Assembly: GCA_025356715.1 (NCBI GenBank)
Contig: JANXRU010000300.1
Location: 1 to 7,287 of the forward strand
Reading direction: 5' to 3'
DNA: 7,287 nt
Origin: Bacteroidota bacterium
GTDB taxonomy: Bacteria; Bacteroidota; Bacteroidia; B-17B0; B-17BO
In this document: in pieces, positions 1 to 5,550 of the stretch
How positions within the stretch are numbered: the stretch's first letter is position 1
Layout: the number at the start of each line of letters is the position of its first letter
Translations under genes and position numbers: made by a program
The notes under the pieces: model-generated
Seen by the model: the letters and a program-made list of their open reading frames with translations, nothing else
Database searches by the model: none
What the model was told of the DNA's origin: nothing

Positions 1-45
1 CAATATCGGCTGTCCGACTAATTTTATTTCTGTATTTTTAACCAT
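1..45 (-). CDS. N-terminus of a probable IS4-type transposase (partial, runs off the window)
   Basis: Reading the minus strand from the ATG at 45-43 gives 15 uninterrupted codons, MVKNTEIKLVGQPIL, still open at the window edge. From memory, a GQP(I/V) motif shortly after a short charged start is typical of Bacteroidota IS4-family transposases that carry a DUF4372-like N-terminal domain; that is the only basis for the family call. The promoter at 71-102 and the hairpin at 86-114 lie just upstream on the same strand, which fits a compact insertion-sequence end. The catalytic DDE domain would lie outside the window, so activity and family cannot be confirmed. A different small Bacteroidota gene remains possible. 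Confidence 0.5.
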   Translation of the reverse strand, partial: MVKNTEIKLVGQPIL

Positions 46-70
46 AATGTTTTTTGAGTCTTCGTAAACA

Positions 71-102
71 CAAATGTACATTATCAAAAAAAGGGTAACA
101 AA
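71..102 (-). promoter_or_regulatory. Bacteroidota-type promoter for the left-edge transposase
   Basis: On the minus strand TTTG (102-99) is followed after 20 bases by TACATTTG (78-71), matching the Bacteroidota -33/-7 consensus TTTG and TAnnTTTG. Transcription would start near position 64-66, about 20 bases before the ATG at 45. The -33 element lies in the centre of the hairpin at 86-114, so a factor or structure at the palindrome could affect initiation. Confidence 0.6.
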
Positions 103-114
103 TGTTACCCTTTT
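86..114 (-). terminator. Perfect 12-bp hairpin with T-tract, reading into the IS end
   Basis: Positions 89-100 and 103-114 are exact reverse complements (arm AAAAGGGTAACA, two bases between). The inner pairs would open to leave a small loop. On the minus strand the right arm runs into seven T residues (92-86), the form of an intrinsic terminator. The minus-strand oxidoreductase ends at 238, so this could end its transcript. It could equally be a part of the insertion sequence that blocks transcription entering from outside. In the plus direction there are only four T residues. Confidence 0.65.
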
Positions 115-237
115 AGTTGAAAATTAGTCGGTTAGTAGTGATAGTAAAACTATTGAGTTAGATGTTTTTTATGGAGAGTGTTGTGATGGAAATATCTTAA
201 CGTTTTATAAGAAGTAGTTGTTTTCTTTAAAAGCAAT

Positions 238-1242
238 TTATTGTTTTTTTAAATCATTAATTAGTTTATAGGAATGGAGCCTGGCAGAATGCTCAAAAAC
301 AGCAGTAGCAATCATAATTTCATCTACTTGCGTGTTATCTAAAAATTGTTGCATTTCCTTTTTTACTTTTTCTGATCCGCCAATAAATGAATACGTAATC
401 ATTTGTTGAAGAGCCTCTGCTTCCATCGGAGCCATTTGAAACTCACCGGTAGTAATAGGTGGCTTTAATTTTTCGCGCTGACCTTTAATAACACTTAAGT
501 AAAGTCGTTTAAATGAAGTAGCTTGCCTCAGGGCTTCTTCGTTGGTGTCTGCAACAATAGCACTTACACAAGCTATAACGTACGGTTTTTGTAAGTGTAC
601 TGAAGGACGAAAATGTTGATGATAAATAGCTAAGGCTTGATGTAATTGTGCAGGCGCAAAATGACTGGCAAATGCATAGGGTAATCCTAATTCAGCAGCT
701 AAATAGGCACTATCGGTACTGGAACCTAAAATCCAAATAGGAATCGTTAAGCCTTCTCCTGGAATAGCTCTAACACTGCCATTTTTATTAGCACTCGAAA
801 AATAGGTTTGTAACTGCAACACATTTTTTGGAAAATCCATAGCCGCGTTTTGGTCTCGGCGCAATGCCATAGCCGTTAACTGGTCTGTTCCTGGGGCACG
901 ACCTAAGCCTAAATCAATACGGCCCGGATAAAGTGTTTCTAAAGTTCCAAATTGTTCCGCAACCATTAAGGGAGAATGATTGGGCAACATAATTCCGCCT
1001 GAACCAATACGTAAGGTAGATGTTTTTGAAGCAATGTGTCCGATTAATATAGAAGTTGCTGAACTGGCTACACCTTCCATATTATGATGTTCTGCTAGCC
1101 AATAGCGCTTGTATCCCCATTCTTCTACGTGTTTTGCCAAGTCGCCACCATTATCAAAAGAATCGCTAATAGGTTTGCCTTCAAGTACAATGGCTAAATC
1201 CAACACTGAAAACGGAATGTCGGCTAATTTTTTTTGATTCAT
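238..1242 (-). CDS. LLM-class flavin-dependent oxidoreductase, YhbW-like
   Basis: This 334-residue protein belongs to the bacterial luciferase-like monooxygenase superfamily, single-subunit TIM-barrel enzymes that use reduced flavin and oxygen on substrates that are mostly unknown for this branch. Visible family motifs are WLAEHHNM (48-55), the strand [16 protein letters not shown] (77-92), [25 protein letters not shown] (96-120) and the later WILGSS flavin-site segment near residue 170. The length matches E. coli YhbW (about 335 residues), and the protein looks complete from ATG at 1242 to TAA at 238. No signal peptide is seen, so it is probably cytoplasmic. It is monocistronic, divergent from the gene at 1452, with a -7 box at 1286-1293. 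Substrate is not inferable. Confidence 0.9.
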   Translation of the reverse strand: MNQKKLADIPFSVLDLAIVLEGKPISDSFDNGGDLAKHVEEWGYKRYWLAEHHNMEGVASSATSILIGHIASKTSTLRIGSGGIMLPNHSPLMVAEQFGTLETLYPGRIDLGLGRAPGTDQLTAMALRRDQNAAMDFPKNVLQLQTYFSSANKNGSVRAIPGEGLTIPIWILGSSTDSAYLAAELGLPYAFASHFAPAQLHQALAIYHQHFRPSVHLQKPYVIACVSAIVADTNEEALRQATSFKRLYLSVIKGQREKLKPPITTGEFQMAPMEAEALQQMITYSFIGGSEKVKKEMQQFLDNTQVDEIMIATAVFEHSARLHSYKLINDLKKQ

Positions 1243-1285
1243 TTTATAAATAGTTAAAGATTGGCATTTGTAAATACAATCGTAC

Positions 1286-1293
1286 CAAAGATA
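1286..1293 (-). promoter_or_regulatory. -7 box TATCTTTG for the LLM oxidoreductase
   Basis: The minus strand carries TATCTTTG (1293-1286), an exact match to the Bacteroidota TAnnTTTG box, about 44 bases upstream of the ATG at 1242. This implies a leader of roughly 35-40 bases. I see no clean TTTG -33 element at the usual spacing, so the call rests on the -7 box alone. Confidence 0.5.
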
Positions 1294-1451
1294 TTGAAAC
1301 TAGACAGAAATCTGACATTTTGAATAAAGATTTAATCATGCTCCTTTTGTAAAAAAAAAATAATTTAATCAATCTTTTATATGCACACCTATTTGGCGAT
1401 TTAATATTATTTTTAATGAGTATAAATTGACGTTATTAAAACTTACAGTGA

Positions 1452-1808
1452 ATGACTAAAGTAAAAGAGAAAGTAAAAATTAAAACTGAAATCAAAACAC
1501 TAGAAAGTGAAGAGAGACAGACAATTGTTCACTGTAATTGTGGGGAGGATTATGCTTATAGAATTTGGCGATCAACGTTTTTAATAGAACGTGAAACAGG
1601 AAAACAGGCTAAATTAATTACAGCTTATAATATTTCCTTTGCCCCTCATTGGACTATTAATGATGGAAAAGGGTTTACCTTGATTTTCGAAGGCTTAAGT
1701 AAAGCTTGTACTACGTTTGATTTAAAAGAGATTATCCCACAAGAAGGAGGATTTGAAGTGTTAGGAATTAGACGCAATAATATGGATGTATATCGCGTAA
1801 AGTTTTGA
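1452..1808 (+). CDS. Hypothetical protein, 118 residues, with HCNC motif
   Basis: I do not recognise a family. The protein starts with a lysine/glutamate-rich stretch (residues 1-22, about half charged), likely a flexible or helical lead. A compact mixed region follows, with alternating hydrophobic residues suggesting beta structure (about 25-118). H27-C28-N29-C30 forms a small Cys/His cluster and C86 is the only other cysteine, so metal or redox chemistry is possible but not shown. No signal peptide or membrane segment is visible, so it is probably cytoplasmic. The gene stands alone: it diverges from the LLM oxidoreductase across 209 bp and is followed 227 bp later by a terminator. Codon use looks like that of its neighbours. 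No good Shine-Dalgarno or TAnnTTTG box precedes it; ATAAATTG at 1422-1429 is only a weak candidate. Confidence 0.75.
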   Translation: MTKVKEKVKIKTEIKTLESEERQTIVHCNCGEDYAYRIWRSTFLIERETGKQAKLITAYNISFAPHWTINDGKGFTLIFEGLSKACTTFDLKEIIPQEGGFEVLGIRRNNMDVYRVKF

Positions 1809-2004
1809 TTGAAGTTTTTTTGAAATTGAAACGCAGTATTTAACTTACTCGCAAAAGATTTATAAATGCTGGACTTTAGAAATAATCCATGATTTTAACA
1901 ACTTCACTAGATTTTTATTTTTAAAAGCGAATGAAGTAATGATCAGGCGTGTTTAAATCATAAATTCATTTTCAATTATATAACTTCTCCTAATCTAAAT
2001 TTAG

Positions 2005-2026
2005 GGATAGCCAAAAATGGCTGTCC
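2005..2026 (+). other. 9-bp stem-loop, possibly part of a structured RNA
   Basis: GGATAGCCA (2005-2013), an AAAA loop (2014-2017) and TGGCTGTCC (2018-2026) pair over nine positions with one G-U pair. It is the most GC-rich piece of the gap and sits eight bases before the terminator hairpin. The pair could be a compound 3' end of the 1452-1808 transcript or the body of a small RNA. I recognise no known RNA family. Confidence 0.45.
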
Positions 2027-2034
2027 AGAAGCCG

Positions 2035-2056
2035 AGAAGAGCGTAAGCTCTTTTTT
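2035..2056 (+). terminator. Intrinsic terminator with GTAA tetraloop
   Basis: AAGAGC (2037-2042), the loop GTAA (2043-2046) and GCTCTT (2047-2052) form a six-pair stem with a stable GNRA-type tetraloop. The stem can be extended by G-U/A-U pairs into the T-tract that ends at 2056. It points in the plus direction and can terminate the 118-residue gene's transcript or a small RNA. The complementary strand lacks a T-tract. Confidence 0.7.
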
Positions 2057-2144
2057 AATTAGTTTTATCGGGCACTAATGATTTTGTATGATGATTATCA
2101 GCCTTTTTTTAAATAAAAATCATGAGTTGTTTTTATTATTAATG

Positions 2145-2152
2145 TACCTTTA
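2145..2152 (+). promoter_or_regulatory. Candidate -7 box for the small helical protein
   Basis: TACCTTTA differs from TAnnTTTG only in the last base and lies 21 bases before the ATG at 2174. A TTG (2127-2129) lies 15 bases upstream, closer than the usual spacing. It is a weak candidate, but the only one between the terminator at 2056 and the gene. Confidence 0.3.
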
Positions 2153-2173
2153 ACATAATCAATAATTTATATT

Positions 2174-2512
2174 ATGAGTCATTTTGGGGATAATGTTGTT
2201 TCGTTTTTTAAAAATGCAACTACTAAATTGGAAGTACTACAATTACAAGCGGCTTTGGGTAAGGCTGAATTGACTGAAAAATGGGAAGACGTGAAAGATA
2301 AAGCAAAAGATGAATTTTATCAATTGAAATCTGACGTCAATGCATCTATAGATAGAAATAAAGAAAAGTACCAGCACTTAAAAGCAAAGATGGAACATTT
2401 AGAGTTACAACTAGCTTTAGGTGAAGCGGAATCGGATGATTTAATTAAGGAGCAACAGAAAAAATTAGTCGATGCTTTTAGAGATGTAAAAAGTTTAATC
2501 GAAAAAGATTAA
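2174..2512 (+). CDS. Small charged coiled-coil protein with an internal duplication
   Basis: This 112-residue protein is rich in Lys, Glu, Asp, Leu and Ala, has no cysteine and no signal peptide, and is almost certainly all helical with coiled-coil character. Residues 18-33 (KLEVLQLQAALGKAEL) and 72-87 (KMEHLELQLALGEAES) are alike, with 10 of 16 identical. Spacing of 54 residues is kept further on (D46/D100, F48/F102, K52/K106, S53/S107), so the protein is two copies of a roughly 50-residue unit. The LQLALGKAE-like motif recurs, as far as I recall, in small uncharacterised bacterial proteins, but I know of no function. A structural or stress-related role is only a guess. The stop is one base from the stop of the convergent desaturase, and no terminator fits between them. 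Confidence 0.8.
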   Translation: MSHFGDNVVSFFKNATTKLEVLQLQAALGKAELTEKWEDVKDKAKDEFYQLKSDVNASIDRNKEKYQHLKAKMEHLELQLALGEAESDDLIKEQQKKLVDAFRDVKSLIEKD

Positions 2513-2513
2513 T

Positions 2514-3251
2514 TTATTTACTTCTTACACGATCTAATTTAATAACGTGTATTTTATCTAAAAACAACATAACTGGGTAAGTTGGGTCAAATTCATACCA
2601 TTTAGTAGCAAAGTTAGGTTTTGAACCTGCATGGTGATGATTGTTTTGAAACAATTCTCCCATCATTAATATATCCCAAATTAAAGTATTTTTGGATTGA
2701 TCTCCTTCATTAAAATTACGGTATCCGTATTTATGTCCAGCCCAATTTACAATAGCTCCATGAATAGGCCCAATTAAAAAATGAATTGGTAATAATAAAT
2801 ACATCCACCAATGGGTTGCAAATACAGCATAAAAGGCAACATAGGCGGCACCAAAAGCAATTCGAGTATACCAGCTATCTGCTATTCTGTCAATGCCTGG
2901 ATATTCAGGAAAGTCGCGATCAAATTTTTCATCAATTACAACACGTCTATTCAAAACATCATTGTATATTTTTTTAGTATGCATCATCATTGTAAACACT
3001 TCTTTAAAGAAATGAGGCGTATGGGGATCTTTTTCTGTATCACTATAAGCATGGTGCATGCGATGCAAAATAGCGTAGGCTCTTGGGTTTAGGTAAGACG
3101 ACCCTTGAGTAACCCAAGCAAAAATATAAAAGAATTTTTCCCAAAACTTTGTCATCGTAAACATTTTGTGTGCACCATAGCGGTGTAAAAAAAAGGTTTG
3201 TCCAAATAAAGAAAGGTACCAGTGTAGTATTAAAAAAATAAGGATAATCAT
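2514..3251 (-). CDS. Membrane fatty-acid (acyl-CoA type) desaturase
   Basis: This 245-residue di-iron membrane desaturase introduces a double bond into a fatty acyl chain and probably helps adjust membrane fluidity. The histidine boxes are visible: HRYGAH (23-28), HRMHH (63-67) followed by the typical AYSDTEKDPH (68-77), and QNNHHH (202-207). An additional GHKYG histidine lies at 173, as expected in the stearoyl-CoA desaturase branch. Hydrophobic stretches at about 1-22, 40-52, 130-145 and 148-168 provide the membrane segments. The first residue of the third box is Gln instead of His. It is shorter than the eukaryotic enzymes (about 330-360 residues) but has all boxes, so it is probably complete. 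Substrate chain and position are not predictable, and the electron donor is not encoded nearby. It converges with the gene at 2174-2512. Confidence 0.88.
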   Translation of the reverse strand: MIILIFLILHWYLSLFGQTFFLHRYGAHKMFTMTKFWEKFFYIFAWVTQGSSYLNPRAYAILHRMHHAYSDTEKDPHTPHFFKEVFTMMMHTKKIYNDVLNRRVVIDEKFDRDFPEYPGIDRIADSWYTRIAFGAAYVAFYAVFATHWWMYLLLPIHFLIGPIHGAIVNWAGHKYGYRNFNEGDQSKNTLIWDILMMGELFQNNHHHAGSKPNFATKWYEFDPTYPVMLFLDKIHVIKLDRVRSK

Positions 3252-3320
3252 TTTGTAAGATTTTTAGTTTAGTGGCGCCAATTTCGGCAATAAATATTAG
3301 TTGTATGCTTTTAGTTATAA

Positions 3321-3332
3321 ACCATTAATGGT
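3321..3332. promoter_or_regulatory. Perfect 12-bp palindrome, possible operator of the desaturase
   Basis: ACCATTAATGGT is a perfect palindrome 70 bases upstream of the desaturase start. Its size and symmetry suit a dimeric regulator, and desaturase genes are often controlled by fatty-acid-sensing repressors. No regulator gene is nearby and no second copy is seen, so function is inferred only. Confidence 0.4.
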
Positions 3333-3374
3333 GTAATTAGTTTAAAAAATTTGATGTAAAGATTTGAATATTTA

Positions 3375-3398
3375 CGATATAATGCAACGATTATATCG
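3375..3398. promoter_or_regulatory. 9-bp perfect inverted repeat with a 6-base spacer
   Basis: CGATATAAT (3375-3383) and ATTATATCG (3390-3398) are exact reverse complements separated by GCAACG. It lies between the end of purT (3479) and the desaturase start (3251), both on the minus strand. No T-tract follows on the minus strand, which argues against a standard purT terminator. It may be a regulatory site or a 3'-end stabilising hairpin. Confidence 0.4.
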
Positions 3399-3478
3399 AC
3401 CATTATGGCATAAACGTCTTAATTTATTAGATTCTTAACTGATTTTGAAGGGTTTCAGAAATAAATTGGCGTATTAAA

Positions 3479-4648
3479 TCAATGAGAATGTACAATGATT
3501 GATGTAGCTAAATCAATCGCTTTTTGTTTAACAGCATCAACATCAGACCCTATTTTGTCATGGGTTAACACAACGGCCATACGACGATATGGGCGAGTAG
3601 TGGGTTTATTAAATACACGGACATCCGTTAATTTGTTTTCAAGTACTTTTTCTATTCCTGTATAAGTAGGGTATATTCCCTCTGTTGTGGCTAAAACCAC
3701 AGCAGATGCACCAACTCGCTCTAAGGTAATTTCAGGAATTGGCAATCCTAATATAGCGCGCGCATGCAATTCAAATTCGCTCAAGTTTTGAGTATTCGCT
3801 AAGGTAACCATTCCAGTATCGTGTGGGCGAGGGGATAGTTCCGAAAAATAAATACCCTTATCTGTTAAGAAAAACTCTACGCCCCATAACCCTGAACCTG
3901 TAAGGGCTTTGGTTACTTTGGCAGCCATATCTTGAGCTTCTGTTAAATCGATAGCGCTAATTGCACATGGTTGCCAACTTTCTTGATAATCACCACGCTC
4001 TTGACGATGCCCTATTGGTGGGCAAAACAACGTGTTACCGTTTTTTTGAGTAACGGTCAATAATGTAATTTCAGAATTAAATTTGATAAACTCCTCTATA
4101 ATAACTTCCTTGTAATCGCCACGAGAGCCTTCCATGGCGTAATTCCATGATTTCTCAACATCTTGTTCTGTTTTAATAACGCTTTGTCCTTTGCCGCTAC
4201 TACTCATTAATGGTTTTGCAACACAAGGAATGCCTATGACAGAAACAGCTTTCTTAAATTCTTCGAGGGTTGTAGCATATAAATAATTAGCTGTTCGTAA
4301 GCCTAATTCTTTTGCTGCTAAATCTCTAATTGCTTTGCGATTCATTGTAAAATTAGCTGCTTTAGCACTTGGAACCACTGTAATCCCTTGTTTTTCATAA
4401 TCGTAAAAACGTTCGGTGCGAATGGCTTCAATTTCTGGAACTATTAAATCGGGTTTGTGTTTAGCAATGATGGCATCCAAAGCACCTCCATCCAACATAT
4501 TAATAATTTCGGATTCGTGTGCTACTTGCATAGCTGGAGCGTCTTTATAGGAATCAACTGCTATCACATATTGTCCCAATCGTTGAAGCGCAACGACTAA
4601 TTCTTTACCTAATTCGCCTGAGCCTAATAATACTACTTTTTTTTGCAT
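3479..4648 (-). CDS. purT: Formate-dependent phosphoribosylglycinamide formyltransferase 2 (PurT)
   Basis: PurT joins formate to glycinamide ribonucleotide using ATP to give formyl-GAR, the third step of purine synthesis, without the folate cofactor used by PurN. The protein has 389 residues against 392 in E. coli and follows that sequence closely. The N-terminal fold carries GSGELGKE (9-16), NMLDGGALD (50-58) and the substrate-site PEIEAI (71-76). [17 protein letters not shown] (101-117) leads into the ATP-grasp domain, which has the glycine loop SSSGKGQ (149-155), [15 protein letters not shown] (213-227), E258 and [11 protein letters not shown] (270-280). E258 and E270 are the expected Mg-ATP ligands. 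It is complete and cytoplasmic. It starts 20 bp after the stop of the envelope protein gene on the same strand, so the two are probably co-transcribed. Why purine synthesis would be linked to that gene is unclear. Confidence 0.96.
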   Translation of the reverse strand: MQKKVVLLGSGELGKELVVALQRLGQYVIAVDSYKDAPAMQVAHESEIINMLDGGALDAIIAKHKPDLIVPEIEAIRTERFYDYEKQGITVVPSAKAANFTMNRKAIRDLAAKELGLRTANYLYATTLEEFKKAVSVIGIPCVAKPLMSSSGKGQSVIKTEQDVEKSWNYAMEGSRGDYKEVIIEEFIKFNSEITLLTVTQKNGNTLFCPPIGHRQERGDYQESWQPCAISAIDLTEAQDMAAKVTKALTGSGLWGVEFFLTDKGIYFSELSPRPHDTGMVTLANTQNLSEFELHARAILGLPIPEITLERVGASAVVLATTEGIYPTYTGIEKVLENKLTDVRVFNKPTTRPYRRMAVVLTHDKIGSDVDAVKQKAIDLATSIIVHSH

Positions 4649-4668
4649 AGTTATTTATTTACTGCTTT

Positions 4669-5322
4669 TTAAAAACTAATTTTAAAAGTTGCTGGAAAAT
4701 TATCTTTTAATACACCGAAATATAATCCATAACCTACAACCAATCCAATGGAACCTCCTATTAATGCCTTAATACGTCTTTTGCTTCGAGCCACACGTTC
4801 GTATCCTAAAATATACGCATCGTGTTCTATATAATTGGGATTACTAATTGTACTGTGTTTAATTCTTACTTTAGTAATACCACTTAAGCCCATGTAGCCA
4901 TAAGGAAAAATAGGAGCAAAAAATAAACCTAATCCACCACTCACCAACCCTGTAATACCCGCGCCAATTAAGCTACCACGCGCTTTAAATCCTTTACGAG
5001 CATCACGTTCGCCAAAGATATAATACTCCATTTCGTCGCGGGTAAAATAATTCCCTTTCATAGTGTCTTGTGAGTAATAATAGTCCCTTAACCCACTACC
5101 ATATCTCACACAATAAATTTCATCATATTCGTAATGAAGTTTGGCTTCAGGTTTTTTCGGATCAACAATCGTAACAGCACCAATTAATGTGTCAGTCACT
5201 TTTTCAACTACCAAGTTACCATTCATTAATAAAATGGTATCTTTTGCTTGCGCCTCAGCATGATATGAAACTAAGCAGAGAGAGATAAAAAAGAAAAGGA
5301 ATTGAATGTTGTTTTTTAGCAT
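4669..5322 (-). CDS. Envelope protein with signal peptide and two membrane segments (hypothetical)
   Basis: The frame opens at an ATG at 5364, but the ATG at 5322 is the better start: it gives 217 residues beginning MLKNN, directly followed by a hydrophobic signal peptide (about 5-19) ending near AEAQA. The longer form would put 14 residues before it, and its ATG overlaps the promoter-like box at 5362-5369. The mature part begins KDTILLMNGNLVVEKVTDT, a beta-rich segment, then has YDEIYCVRYGSG and FGERDARKGFKARG. Two glycine-rich hydrophobic stretches follow, one after ARGSLIGAG and one at IKALIGGSIGLVVGYGLYF. The order (MNG-type strand, EI..VRYGSG, G..DA, then a glycine-rich membrane segment) resembles uncharacterised Bacteroidota envelope proteins as I remember them. 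Function is unknown. It is the first gene of a likely unit with purT. Confidence 0.75.
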   Translation of the reverse strand: MLKNNIQFLFFFISLCLVSYHAEAQAKDTILLMNGNLVVEKVTDTLIGAVTIVDPKKPEAKLHYEYDEIYCVRYGSGLRDYYYSQDTMKGNYFTRDEMEYYIFGERDARKGFKARGSLIGAGITGLVSGGLGLFFAPIFPYGYMGLSGITKVRIKHSTISNPNYIEHDAYILGYERVARSKRRIKALIGGSIGLVVGYGLYFGVLKDNFPATFKISF

Positions 5323-5361
5323 GTACAAGATTACTAAAAAATTAGGATAATAGAATAGTTC

Positions 5362-5369
5362 CAAATTAA
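5362..5369 (-). promoter_or_regulatory. Weak -7 box for the envelope protein-purT unit
   Basis: The minus strand reads TTAATTTG (5369-5362), one base off TAnnTTTG, and lies 40 bases upstream of the preferred start at 5322. There is no clear -33 element. It is a plausible but weak call. Confidence 0.3.
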
Positions 5370-5472
5370 ATAGTTTTTTAGAATATTGAGTTAATCAGAA
5401 GTTCTATTTTTGTAGAAAGAATGTTTATTGGAGTTTGAATTTAGGCAAATTGTTTTGTTTGTGCTAAAAATA

Positions 5473-5502
5473 TTTTAAGTGGTATATTAATACGTACATT
5501 TG
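5473..5502 (+). promoter_or_regulatory. Bacteroidota-type promoter of the T9SS cargo gene
   Basis: TACATTTG (5495-5502) matches TAnnTTTG exactly and is identical to the box before the left-edge transposase. TTTT (5473-5476) lies 18 bases upstream and may serve as an imperfect -33 element. Transcription would start near 5509, giving a leader of about 42 bases. A second match, TATTTTTG (5405-5412), lies about 90 bases further upstream with TTG at 5386-5388. Confidence 0.5.
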
Positions 5503-5550
5503 TAATAAGCAATATACTAACTACTGTAGAAACTATTTAAAATTAAAACT

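Larger units (their letters stand above)
14..131. repeat. 12-bp inverted repeat bracketing the transposase promoter and start codon
   Basis: CCGACTAATTTT at 14-25 is the exact reverse complement of AAAATTAGTCGG at 120-131. The first copy lies in codons 7-11 of the partial transposase, and the second lies outside its promoter. A minus-strand transcript starting beyond 131 could pair the two, whereas the element's own transcript (start near 65) would lack the outer copy. Whether these are true IS terminal repeats cannot be judged, because the IS boundary and any target duplication are not visible. Confidence 0.45.
1809..2173. other. Intergenic region with two tandem hairpins
   Basis: No open reading frame longer than about ten codons with a plausible start is seen on either strand. 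The region is strongly AT-rich except for 2005-2056, which holds two adjacent stem-loops listed separately. A weak promoter-like box TAGATTTT (1908-1915) lies about 90 bases upstream of them. Confidence 0.6.

Noticed and set aside
115..237. Search for the outer boundary and target duplication of the IS
   Set aside because: With only one end present and the other outside the window, no terminal repeat pair or direct repeat can be identified.
1244..1339. A 31-codon minus-strand leader ORF ending two bases before the LLM oxidoreductase ATG, with GGAG just before its ATG
   Set aside because: The GGAG is only one base from the ATG, the -7 box at 1286-1293 lies inside the frame so the main transcript would not contain its start, and the peptide has no attenuator-like composition.
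1351..1360. Run of ten A residues upstream of the 118-residue gene
   Set aside because: It is expected in such AT-rich intergenic DNA; it may bend DNA but no associated signal was seen.
2786..3092. Plus-strand open frames of 63 and 93 codons
   Set aside because: They lie antisense within the desaturase, whose histidine boxes prove the minus-strand frame is real; their translations show no family features.
5323..5364. Upstream ATG at 5364 as the start of the envelope protein
   Set aside because: It would add 14 residues before the signal peptide and its ATG overlaps a promoter-like box; the ATG at 5322 gives a normal signal peptide.
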